A DNA stretch of 64,000 nt from JBBQNR01 sp963774075 (GTDB lineage Bacteria; Actinomycetota; Thermoleophilia; Solirubrobacterales; JBBDJG01). Made by a program: the position numbers and the translations under genes. The notes beneath the pieces were generated by a model that worked only from the letters and a program-made list of their open reading frames with translations, had not been told where the DNA came from and did not search any database. The stretch covers positions 536,879 through 600,878 of the forward strand of contig CAVZDP010000005.1 of the NCBI GenBank assembly GCA_963774075.1. The letters are read 5' to 3'. Below, piece by piece: positions 8,423-15,968 of this stretch (the stretch's first letter is position 1; every line of letters starts with the position of its first letter).

Positions 8423-9676
8423 CTAAGCCTCGGGGAACGGCGTCAGCAGCGCGCGTCGCTCGGGCACCCGCGAGCCGGGGTCGACCTCGAGCACGCGCAG
8501 AAGCGAATCGGCGCCCGCGGCGGCGCGCGTCTGGCGAAGCGCTTCGACCAGGCGCCTGCGGCGCTCGCTGCCGTCGTGGCCCGAGAAGCGCAGCTGGTCC
8601 GCCACCGGAGGCCCGAACGAGATCACGGTGAGGCTGAGCTGCTCGATCGGAGCGGGCAGCTCACCGAGCTTCGGCGCCAGCGCCAGCCGCAGGAGATCGC
8701 GCTCGGCCGTGACCGCGCGCAGCGCGACGTCGCGGCACCACGTGCCCTGCTCGACGAAGCGCGCGCCCAGCCGCAGCTTGCGAAACGCGCGTCCGCGCCG
8801 CTCGGGGCGCGCCAGGAGGCGGTCGATCAGGAGCAGCAGCATCTGGTCGAGCTGGAAGCCCGACACCGCCTCAGGCAGGTCGATCCGCTCGGCCATCGTC
8901 TCGCGCAGCGCCCGGGGGCGAAGCGGGGTGTCGAGCCCGTGGACGAGCTCGCGCGCGAAGAGGCCGGCGCGGCCGAAGCGATCGGCGACGTCGGCCGCGG
9001 GAAGCGCGGCGAGGCCGCCGAGCGTGCGCACGCCAAGCCGCTCGAGCGAGGTCGGAATGTCGGTGGCCTTTGAGCTTGCCGGTGGCAAGCGCGAGCGAAG
9101 CAGCCCGACTGGGAGCGGCGCAAGGAACGTGCGCGCCGCGCCGGCGGGGACGATCTTCGCCGCCCGCCCCGCGCGGACCCGGCCGGCCGCGGCGAAGGAG
9201 CAGAAGCGACTGGGACCCGCGCCGAGTCGCGCCGCCGCTTGGTGTCGCGACGTCTGATTTCGCGCCGCCGCCCGTCTCCCCGCCGTCCCGAGCGCCCGCC
9301 GCGTGCGCTCGAGCACTCCCTCGAGGTGGCCGCCGTAGAGGCGCCGCAGCGAACCGGCGTCGAAGTAGGCCTCGCCCGGGCGCCCCGGCTCGACCGCTGC
9401 ACCGATCTCCTCGAGCGCCGACAGCACCGACTCCCACGCGCTCGCCGCGCGATCGGGGTCGGCGGCGAGCAGGCGCAGATCCGGGCAGCGCGAGAGAGCC
9501 TCCCCCAGCCGCATGCCGCGGTGAACGCCCTGCGCTTCCGCGGCCCCCGAGACCTCTCCCACCACCTGCTCGCGATCCGGCTCCGGCGCGAGCCCGAGCG
9601 GCGCGAACTCCGCCTGCGCCCCCGCCGCGGCGACCAGCAGCTCGAAGCGAGGGATCAGCACGCAGACGATGGACAC
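8423..9676 (-). CDS. imuB: ImuB, Y-family polymerase-like mutasome subunit
   Basis: A 417-aa Y-family-like protein. The N-terminus VCVLIPRFELLVAAAG corresponds to the palm strand but lacks the DxD catalytic acidic pair of active Y-family enzymes, as expected for ImuB, which acts as a scaffold joining DnaE2 to the sliding clamp. The thumb-like LGVRTLGGLAALPAADVADRFG helix-hairpin-helix is clear. The C-terminal half is the little-finger region. GTG 9676 is used as start because no better in-frame codon lies nearby. A LexA box overlaps the first base of the start codon. No imuA gene is adjacent, an unusual gap for this system. Confidence 0.85.
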   Translation of the reverse strand: MSIVCVLIPRFELLVAAAGAQAEFAPLGLAPEPDREQVVGEVSGAAEAQGVHRGMRLGEALSRCPDLRLLAADPDRAASAWESVLSALEEIGAAVEPGRPGEAYFDAGSLRRLYGGHLEGVLERTRRALGTAGRRAAARNQTSRHQAAARLGAGPSRFCSFAAAGRVRAGRAAKIVPAGAARTFLAPLPVGLLRSRLPPASSKATDIPTSLERLGVRTLGGLAALPAADVADRFGRAGLFARELVHGLDTPLRPRALRETMAERIDLPEAVSGFQLDQMLLLLIDRLLARPERRGRAFRKLRLGARFVEQGTWCRDVALRAVTAERDLLRLALAPKLGELPAPIEQLSLTVISFGPPVADQLRFSGHDGSERRRRLVEALRQTRAAAGADSLLRVLEVDPGSRVPERRALLTPFPEA

Positions 9677-9689
9677 GAACGTATGTTCG
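9676..9689 (-). promoter_or_regulatory. LexA (SOS) box of the imuB-dnaE2 operon
   Basis: CGAACGTATGTTCG contains GAAC-N4-GTTC, the actinobacterial LexA operator, as a near-perfect palindrome. It touches the imuB GTG and lies just downstream of a TAGCCT -10-like box (9693-9698, minus strand), so bound LexA would cover the transcription start. Confidence 0.85.
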
Positions 9690-9739
9690 CATAGGCTAGA
9701 GGTCGGTTCAACCCCGCCCCGTTAAGTTTCCTGCCAGCC

Positions 9740-10240
9740 GTGATCGTGCGCGTCTCAACCGAGCTCGAGACCTCTCCCGAGCGCGCCTGGGAGGCGGTCA
9801 ACAAAGCTGAGACGCTCCTCTACATAACGCGCGGCCTGCTCGGCATCCGCCCGCTCGGCCACGTGCCCGAGCGCTTCGAGCAGGACACCGTCGTGCCGGT
9901 GCGCCTCTACTTCTTCCACGTCATCCCGGCCTGGCGGCACGAGATCCGCTTCGTCCGACACGACGAAGCAGCGCGCGAGATCTACACCCAGGAGCACGGC
10001 GGCCCAGTGCGCAACTGGAACCACCTCATAAAGATCGAGCCGCTGCTCGCCGGCGGGACCAGCGGCGGACAACCACGCCACCGCTGCCTCTACACCGACG
10101 AGATCGAGATCCGCGCCGGACCGCTCACCGCGCTCGTCTGGCTCTACGCGCACGGCTTCTACCGCTACCGCCAGCGCCGCTGGCGAAAGCTCGCCCGCCG
10201 TCTAGAGTCATCTGAGGCGGGGTCTTCGCCCGGACGCTAG
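9740..10240 (+). CDS. SRPBCC family protein
   Basis: A 166-aa START-like protein. The N-terminus VRVSTELETSPERAWEAVNKAET is the canonical first strand and helix of the fold, followed by RLYFFHVIPAWRHEIRFV, YTDEIEIRAGPLT and a long basic C-terminal helix FYRYRQRRWRKLARRLE. This suggests a hydrophobic-ligand binding cavity; the ligand is unknown. A TAAGTT box lies 11 bases before GTG 9740. Transcription diverges from imuB, so the short gap between them carries both promoters. The last bases overlap the convergent hemolysin III gene. Confidence 0.7.
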   Translation: MIVRVSTELETSPERAWEAVNKAETLLYITRGLLGIRPLGHVPERFEQDTVVPVRLYFFHVIPAWRHEIRFVRHDEAAREIYTQEHGGPVRNWNHLIKIEPLLAGGTSGGQPRHRCLYTDEIEIRAGPLTALVWLYAHGFYRYRQRRWRKLARRLESSEAGSSPGR

Positions 10241-10899
10241 CTCGCCTCGGGCAGCACGTAGAACGCAACCACCGCGTACTGGATCGCGGCGGCGGCGATA
10301 ACGAGCACGTGGAAGATCTCGTGGTAGCCGAATACCGCCGGCGCGGGGTCCGGCCGCTGCGCCGCATACACGACCGCGCCCAGCGTGTAGAGGATGCCGC
10401 CGGCACCGAGAAGGACCGTACCGGCGACGCCGATCCTGGAGACCAGCTCGGGGAAGGCGACCACCGCGACCCAACCGAGCGACACGTAGACGACCGCGGT
10501 CACCCACTTCGGCGAGTCGACCCACACGAGGTTGAGGATGACGCCGGCGAGTGCTCCCGCCCAGACCGCGATCAGGATCGCGGTTGCGAGCGCTCCGTCG
10601 AGCGCGAGCAGCGCGAAGGGCGTGTAAGTGCCCGCGATCAGGAAGAAGATCATCGAGTGGTCGAGCCTTCGCATCCAGCGCCGCGCCGCCTGCGACGACC
10701 AGTTCACACGGTGGTAGAGCGCGCTGACGCCGAACATCGCGCCGACGCTCACCGCGTAGACGGCGGTCGCCACAGTGGCCCGTCCCGCTGGCGCGATCGC
10801 GATCAGGAGCGCGCCGGCGGCGAGCGAGACAAAGAAGGCCCACTGGTGGAAAACGCCCCGAAGCCGCGGCTTCACCTGGGCTGTCAGCGTGGCGTCCAT
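10237..10899 (-). CDS. hemolysin III / PAQR family membrane protein
   Basis: About 220 aa with seven hydrophobic segments. Family motifs are intact: SALYHRVNW in the second segment, LDHSMIFFLIAGTYTP in the third, and GYHEIFHVLVIAAAA near the C-terminus. The Ser/His/Asp residues of these motifs form the metal site of PAQR-type hydrolases. The role in bacteria is poorly defined (membrane lipid homeostasis; the hemolysin name is historical). I use the ATG at 10899. A TTG 30 bases upstream extends the frame, but a TATCTT -10-like box lies just upstream of 10899, which favours the shorter form. Its 3' end overlaps the SRPBCC gene. Confidence 0.85.
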   Translation of the reverse strand: MDATLTAQVKPRLRGVFHQWAFFVSLAAGALLIAIAPAGRATVATAVYAVSVGAMFGVSALYHRVNWSSQAARRWMRRLDHSMIFFLIAGTYTPFALLALDGALATAILIAVWAGALAGVILNLVWVDSPKWVTAVVYVSLGWVAVVAFPELVSRIGVAGTVLLGAGGILYTLGAVVYAAQRPDPAPAVFGYHEIFHVLVIAAAAIQYAVVAFYVLPEAS

Positions 10900-10942
10900 C
10901 ACTGAAGCCGAAGATACACCCGCGGCCAAGGATCGTTAGCCG

Positions 10943-10966
10943 TCCGCCTGCCTACGGGCAGGCGGA
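10943..10966 (-). terminator. hairpin terminator enclosing the sulfatase stop codon
   Basis: Perfect 10-bp inverted repeat TCCGCCTGCC / GGCAGGCGGA around a 4-base loop. The TAG stop of the sulfatase gene starts at the last stem base and runs into the loop. No T-run follows, so it may act as a 3'-end stabiliser rather than a strong intrinsic terminator. Confidence 0.6.
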
Positions 10967-12643
10967 GCCCGTGCAGGTGCGATACGTCTGGAGGGTGCTG
11001 TGCAGCGGTGCCGGGTCGGGCGCGCCCGTGGGGTCGACACCGGGATCCCATTGGCCGTTGCCGCCGTAGAGATTTTCCTCCTGACCATAGTCGTTGGCGA
11101 GGTTGTAGTACTCGCGGAACGTGACGTTGCCGCTATCGCCGTAGTACTCGATGTACTGGAACTTGGGCGTCGCGTTGGGCGCGGAGCGAATCGAAGCCCA
11201 GGTAGGTGCAGGAGAGGCCGATGGGACGTCCGCCTCGCGCCAGTACTCCAGCAGGAGCTGGCCGCGTGCGGAGCCCGTTCGGAGATCCTTGCCGTCCACG
11301 CCCGCCGACACCGGTAAACCAACGGCGTTCAGCACCGTGGGCGCGATGTCGACGTTCGCCACCATCTTCGGCGAGCTGGCCCCCGCGGCCACACTCCCGG
11401 CCGGCCAGCGCATGTACATGGGCACGTTGATGGACTCGGTGTAGGGAACGAGCTTGCCCTCGAGTGCGTGCTCGCCCCAGACGAAGCCATTGTCGGACAC
11501 AAAGATCGCCAGTGTGTTGTTGGCCTCGCCGAAGTCCTGAAGCTTCTGCATCACGGCTCCAACCATGTCGTCCACCGACTTCAGCGCCGTCAACTGCCGG
11601 CGGCGCGTCGTCGCTGTAGCCGTCTCAGTGTTGGAAGTGGTGCGGGCGCAGCATCGACCGTCGCGTACGTATTGGGGCTTGTCGCTGCGGTCCGGCTCGT
11701 AATAGGACGCCGATTGCGTCGATTGGTAGGCGCAGTCCGGAATTGGGCCAGGGCAGTTCAAGTTGTTCTCGTACCCGGACTGCGGCTCGGCGCGCATGTG
11801 CGGCGCATACGGCGCCAAGTACAGAAACCAGGGCTGATCGTTGCCCATGCCTTCGGCGGTCTCCCTTGTCTGGAGGAATGTGAGCGCCCGCTCGCGGACG
11901 TACTGCGTCGAGTACGTGTACCAATTCCACTGCGTACCGTGCTCGTTGCCCTGCGCGTCCAGATAGCCCTCGTTGACGTGCAACATGCATTCGTGGCTGT
12001 CGAGGACCTGTCTCGGTGGGACATTCGCAGGCACGTTCGGAACCGCACAGCCGCTATAGGCGCCGTAACCATTGTTGAAGATCCCCCACTCGTCCCAGTG
12101 CTTCGGATTCTCGATCGGATCGGGCGGTTGGGGGCCGGCGGTGATGGACTGCTCGTCCCAGATGTCCCAATCATTCAGAAACTTGCCATAGATTCCAGTG
12201 CGGTAGCCGTTATCGCGCAGGGAATGCTGAATCGTGGCGCCTTGATCGAGCGCGCTCGCTCCCGTTGGAGGCGGCCCGGGGTCGTTGATGATCGTCTTCA
12301 CCTCGTGGTTGTGCGCGTACTGCCCGGTGAAAATCGAAGAACGCGAGGGGCAGCACTCCGGCGTGGTGGCGTATGCATTGGGAAACTCCGTGCCGCCGTT
12401 CCCGAACCAGGTCTTGACGTTGGGCATCCACGTCACCGGCTGCCCCGAGGCTGGGTCGACCAAATCATCGATCGTGCCCGCGCGCTGGTCGTCGGTGAGG
12501 ATCACCAGGATGTTCGGAGGATTGGGAACCAGGGCGCCGGCGCTGTGAACGCCAAATAGCGCCGTTAAGAGCAATGTCGCACCGCACGTAACCGCCAGCG
12601 CAACCATTGCTCGTACAAGAGCAATGCGACTCCCGATCATCAT
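10952..12643 (-). CDS. secreted sulfatase (arylsulfatase family)
   Basis: A type I sulfatase of about 563 aa. After a signal peptide (VRAMVALAVTCGATLLLTALFG with AGA following) it shows LVILTDDQR, whose aspartates bind calcium, and ECCPSRSSIFTGQ, the C-x-P-S-R motif whose first Cys is converted to formylglycine. Further metal and substrate residues lie in YGKFLNDWD, VSDNGFVWGEH and LEGKLVPY. It therefore hydrolyses sulfate esters outside the cell; the substrate is unknown. The start is taken at ATG 12643 or 12640 beside a GGGGAGG; the longer frame to 12688 lacks support. A Cys/Thr-rich insertion (CCARTTSNTETAT) is unusual. Maturation needs a formylglycine-generating enzyme not seen here. Confidence 0.88.
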   Translation of the reverse strand: MMIGSRIALVRAMVALAVTCGATLLLTALFGVHSAGALVPNPPNILVILTDDQRAGTIDDLVDPASGQPVTWMPNVKTWFGNGGTEFPNAYATTPECCPSRSSIFTGQYAHNHEVKTIINDPGPPPTGASALDQGATIQHSLRDNGYRTGIYGKFLNDWDIWDEQSITAGPQPPDPIENPKHWDEWGIFNNGYGAYSGCAVPNVPANVPPRQVLDSHECMLHVNEGYLDAQGNEHGTQWNWYTYSTQYVRERALTFLQTRETAEGMGNDQPWFLYLAPYAPHMRAEPQSGYENNLNCPGPIPDCAYQSTQSASYYEPDRSDKPQYVRDGRCCARTTSNTETATATTRRRQLTALKSVDDMVGAVMQKLQDFGEANNTLAIFVSDNGFVWGEHALEGKLVPYTESINVPMYMRWPAGSVAAGASSPKMVANVDIAPTVLNAVGLPVSAGVDGKDLRTGSARGQLLLEYWREADVPSASPAPTWASIRSAPNATPKFQYIEYYGDSGNVTFREYYNLANDYGQEENLYGGNGQWDPGVDPTGAPDPAPLHSTLQTYRTCTGSACP

Positions 12644-12768
12644 CCTCCCCGAGGTGCGCTTTTTATAGAACGGCACGACACAAGTCAAGGGTCGCCCTAA
12701 AGTTTCTTGTCCGGACTGAAGGAATAGAGGCCCCAGCGCATTCCTGCCGCGCCCTACAATCGCCCCGC

Positions 12769-13686
12769 ATGCGGGTCGCAGTGGTCGACATCGGCACCAA
12801 CTCGACGCGCCTGCTCGTGGCGGACGTGGCCGACGGCCGCGTCGAGGAGATCGTGCGGCGTACGACCGTGACGCGGCTCGGGGAGGGGGTGGACAGCCAG
12901 GGGCGGCTGCTCGACAGCGCCGTCGAGCGGGTACTGGCCACCTGCGCCGAGTACCGCGCCGAGATCGACCGCCACTCGCCCGAGCGCGTCGTCGCGGTGC
13001 TCACGAGCGCGGTGCGCGACGCCGACAACGGCCCGGAGCTCGAGGCCGCGCTGCGCGAGCGATTCGAGTTCGAGGCAGAAACGATCAGCGGCGAGCGTGA
13101 GGCGCGGCTCACTTTCCTCGGGGCCTCGAGCGCTCGCAGCTATCACTCTCCTCTGCTCGTGCTCGACATCGGGGGCGGCAGCACCGAGTTCGTCGTCGGC
13201 GCCGGGTCGAACTTGGTCTTCTACGTCTCGACCCGGGCCGGCTCGGTCCGTCACACCGAGCGCAACCTCCACTCCGACCCCCCGAGCGACTTCGAGCTGG
13301 AGCGCTGCGCCGAGGAGATCCGGGCCCAGATCGAGCGCTCGATCCCCGCCGAGGTTCGGCGCAGCGTCGTGGACGGAGTCGCGGTGGCCGGAACGCCCAC
13401 CTCGTTCGCAGCCATCGACCAGCGCCTCGAGCCTTACGACTCCGAGCGGGTGGACGGCTACCGGCTCACGCGCACCGCATGCGAACGAATCCTCGCGCGG
13501 CTCGGCGCGCTGCGGCTGGAGGAGCGGCGCGGAGTGCCGGGCCTACACCCCGACCGGGCGCCGACCATCGTCGCCGGGGGCATCATCCTGCTCGAGTCGA
13601 TGCGCGCGTTCAGCCTCGACTCGATGGAGGTCTCCGAGCACGACATCCTCGCGGGCGCCGCCCTCCAAGCGGCCGGATCGACCTGA
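12769..13686 (+). CDS. ppx: Ppx/GppA family phosphatase (exopolyphosphatase)
   Basis: A 305-aa sugar kinase/HSP70-fold phosphatase that degrades polyphosphate or pppGpp. The N-terminal VVDIGTNSTRLLVADV is the first phosphate-binding motif; LVLDIGGGSTEFVVG is the second. VAVAGTPTSFAAI and the C-terminal VSEHDILAGA match the family. It is the short two-domain form without the C-terminal HD extension. The start is fixed by TACAAT at 12755-12760, eight bases before the ATG, an ideal leaderless arrangement; an upstream in-frame extension overlaps the divergent sulfatase promoter and is rejected. Confidence 0.9.
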   Translation: MRVAVVDIGTNSTRLLVADVADGRVEEIVRRTTVTRLGEGVDSQGRLLDSAVERVLATCAEYRAEIDRHSPERVVAVLTSAVRDADNGPELEAALRERFEFEAETISGEREARLTFLGASSARSYHSPLLVLDIGGGSTEFVVGAGSNLVFYVSTRAGSVRHTERNLHSDPPSDFELERCAEEIRAQIERSIPAEVRRSVVDGVAVAGTPTSFAAIDQRLEPYDSERVDGYRLTRTACERILARLGALRLEERRGVPGLHPDRAPTIVAGGIILLESMRAFSLDSMEVSEHDILAGAALQAAGST

Positions 13687-13704
13687 CGCTCGCCTCTCAC
13701 TCCC

Positions 13705-14217
13705 TCACGCAGCGGACGGCCGGTAGCCGCGCAGACGCCCCACCGGGGCGAGCAGCGCGAAGGCGGCCCGCAGCACGGGCTGAGGTCCGTCGAGCCGGAA
13801 GACGTCGCGGTACTCGTTCAGGAGCACGGCGAACGCGAGCGGCCCGGGCATGCCGTTGCTGCCGACCCGTCCGGAGCGATGCAGCGAGTCGATCGCGCGA
13901 AACCACTCGATGGTGCGACCACCGGGCGTCGTCCGCCAGAGGACCCGCGCCGGCTCGCCGCCCGGATTCCACATCTGGTGAACGGCGCCGCGCGGAACGT
14001 CGAGCGTGTCCCCCACGTCGAGCGTTCGTTTCTGCCCGTTCACCTTCGACTCCAACCTCCCGGCGAGCACCTCGAAGTGTTCGTCCTGCGCCGGGTGCAG
14101 GTGCTTGGGCGGCGCCGAGCCACCCGGCCCGTAGAGGGCCTCGACCTCCAGCGCCTCGGGAGAACTGTCGCGAACGGTCAGCGACTCGTGCGGTGTGACG
14201 GTGAGAGTTTCGGGCAC
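13705..14217 (-). CDS. cupin domain protein
   Basis: A 170-aa protein with a single cupin barrel. The first cupin motif is PPKHLHPAQDEHFEVLAGRLE (His, His, Glu ligands) and the second is GDTLDVPRGAVHQMWNPG (His ligand), so a metal site is complete. A C-terminal helical region of about 60 residues follows. Such proteins are often sugar isomerases, dioxygenases or binding proteins; no specific role is assigned. GTG 14217 is preceded by AAGGAGGAACCG, a strong ribosome-binding site. It is convergent with the phosphatase gene. Confidence 0.8.
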   Translation of the reverse strand: MPETLTVTPHESLTVRDSSPEALEVEALYGPGGSAPPKHLHPAQDEHFEVLAGRLESKVNGQKRTLDVGDTLDVPRGAVHQMWNPGGEPARVLWRTTPGGRTIEWFRAIDSLHRSGRVGSNGMPGPLAFAVLLNEYRDVFRLDGPQPVLRAAFALLAPVGRLRGYRPSAA

Positions 14218-14238
14218 CGGTTCCTCCTTCGAATGAGC

Positions 14239-14520
14239 TCAGAAGCTTGACGGCAAGCTTGCGTCGATGCGCCGAAGTTCGTTAATAGCCGCAGTTTGGG
14301 GCCAAAAAATCGGCCCTCTGGATTTGCCGTCGTCCGGCCCGTAGATAATCCCCGCCGGAATCGCGGCCCGGGTCTCCTTGGTCGAGGGTTCCAGCACATA
14401 GGCTCGGGCGACTAGCCGGACGTCATCGGCGCCTCCCGCCGCTCGAGTCGCTACAGGCCCCTCTGGCACGTACCCCTGCCCGTCCCGTAGGGGCCAAGTG
14501 GAAGCGGCGGTCGGCCCCAC
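14239..14520 (-). CDS. possible small hypothetical protein (93 aa)
   Basis: The stretch between the cupin gene and the hydrolase-cyclase gene carries one minus-strand ORF starting GTG and reading through RLVARAYVLEPSTKETRAA to a C-terminus NELRRIDASLPSSF. Codon use is partly GC-rich but less biased than its neighbours, and there is no recognisable domain. Position between two same-strand genes would allow an operon. It could be spurious; if so, this interval of roughly 330 bases is simply intergenic. Confidence 0.3.
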   Translation of the reverse strand: MGPTAASTWPLRDGQGYVPEGPVATRAAGGADDVRLVARAYVLEPSTKETRAAIPAGIIYGPDDGKSRGPIFWPQTAAINELRRIDASLPSSF

Positions 14521-14545
14521 CTGCCGGCCGCCGTTTCGTTTCTCC

Positions 14546-15886
14546 TCAGAGCTGGAGATGTCCGTTCCGCACGGCGTACAGCTGCCACTCGCCCGGAACC
14601 CCCTTGAGCGAATGTGTGCCCCGCTCGGAGAACTCGATCCCCGAACCGGCCACGAGGTCGGTGACCGTGCGCGAGACGAGCACCTCGCCGGCGCCGGCAG
14701 CCGCCCCCACCCGCGCTCCGATGTTGACGGCGATCCCGCCGATGTCCTCGCCGATCACCTCGACCTCCCCGGTGTGTAGCCCGGCCCTGATCTCGACTCC
14801 GAGAGCGCGCACGGCATCGCGCGCCGAAGAGGCGCAGGCGATCCCCCGCGCCGGCCCGTCGAAGGTTGCGAGAAACCCGTCTCCCATCGTCTTCACCTCG
14901 CGACCGCGGTAGCGGTCGAGCTGCGTCCTCATCAATGCATCGTGTCGTTCGAGCAGCTCACGCCAGCTCCGGTCCCCCATGTCCGCAGCGCGCGAGGTGG
15001 AGTCGACGATGTCGGTGAACATCACCGTCGCGAGCATGCGATCTGGCTCGCGCTGCGAGCGCGTGCCCGTCAGGAACTCCTCGATCTCGTCCACGATCTC
15101 CTCCGGGCGCTCGAGTGGCAGGTGATCGTCGCCCGCGAGCTCGACGAACCTCGCCCCTTCGATTGCCTCGGCGATCATCCGGCCCTGGGCGAGCGGCACC
15201 ATGCGGTCGCCGGTCCGGTGCAGGACCAGCGTCGGGACCTTGATCGCCCCGAGCACCGGGCGAACGTCGATCTTCGCGTACAGGCGAATCACCGCCTCCA
15301 CCCCGCCGGGGCTTGTACCGACGCGAAGGAGCTTCGCCCACCACTGCTGCACAGCCTCGTCGTCTGCCATGCTCGGCGCCCAGAGATTGAGCGCCACCGG
15401 ACCTCCCCAGTCGCGCCGTGCGAATTCGATGAAGCGCTCGAACTGCTCCGGCTCGAACCCGGATGGGTTGTCGGGCGCCTTCAGGATCCTCGCCCAGGTG
15501 CCGTAGAGGATCAGGTGGGAGACGAGGTCGGGGTGAGTCGCTGCGAGCAGCATGCTCATCGGCCCGCCCTCCGAGATGCCGTAGACCGCCGCCCGTTTGG
15601 ATCCGACCGCGGCGAGCACCGCGCGGGCGTCCTGCGCCGACTGCTCGAGAGTGGGCGGGCTCCCGGGACGGTCCGACAGCCCCTGGCCGCGCTTGTCGAA
15701 CATGATCAGCCGGGAGAAGGAGGCGAGACGCCCGAAGTAGGCGCGCGCAGCGGGCGCTTCCCAGAGCACCTCGAGGTGCGAGACGAAGCCCGGCAGGGCC
15801 AGCAGGTCGAACGGTCCGTCGCCGTGGACGGCGTAGGCGATGCTCGCGCCGTCGCTGTCGACGTAGCGGATGTCCGGTGTGCTCAC
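14546..15886 (-). CDS. alpha/beta hydrolase fused to class III adenylate/guanylate cyclase
   Basis: A 446-aa two-domain protein. Residues 1 to about 275 form an alpha/beta hydrolase with the nucleophile elbow VYGISEGGPMS, oxyanion region LLALPGFVSH, and late acid/His residues (HRTGDRMVP, AGDDHLPLE). Residues about 283-440 form a class III cyclase: VMFTDIVDST (first metal Asp), KTMGDGFLATFD (second metal Asp), GLHTGEV and VNIGARV, the transition-state Asn/Arg region. The protein thus could couple sensing or hydrolysis of a small ester to cAMP or cGMP production. This fusion is frequent in Thermoleophilia and related actinobacteria. No membrane segment is present. Confidence 0.9.
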   Translation of the reverse strand: MSTPDIRYVDSDGASIAYAVHGDGPFDLLALPGFVSHLEVLWEAPAARAYFGRLASFSRLIMFDKRGQGLSDRPGSPPTLEQSAQDARAVLAAVGSKRAAVYGISEGGPMSMLLAATHPDLVSHLILYGTWARILKAPDNPSGFEPEQFERFIEFARRDWGGPVALNLWAPSMADDEAVQQWWAKLLRVGTSPGGVEAVIRLYAKIDVRPVLGAIKVPTLVLHRTGDRMVPLAQGRMIAEAIEGARFVELAGDDHLPLERPEEIVDEIEEFLTGTRSQREPDRMLATVMFTDIVDSTSRAADMGDRSWRELLERHDALMRTQLDRYRGREVKTMGDGFLATFDGPARGIACASSARDAVRALGVEIRAGLHTGEVEVIGEDIGGIAVNIGARVGAAAGAGEVLVSRTVTDLVAGSGIEFSERGTHSLKGVPGEWQLYAVRNGHLQL

Positions 15887-15968
15887 GCGTACCTCACTCC
15901 GAGGACAGGGATCAGTGCCTCCGGCGTTGCCGTCGCCATGTCCGAGACGATAGCCGCGCGTCGCGCGG

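Noticed and set aside
12607..12768. N-terminal extension of the Ppx/GppA protein
   Set aside because: The extension has no family similarity, and a TACAAT promoter box lies directly before the ATG at 12769.
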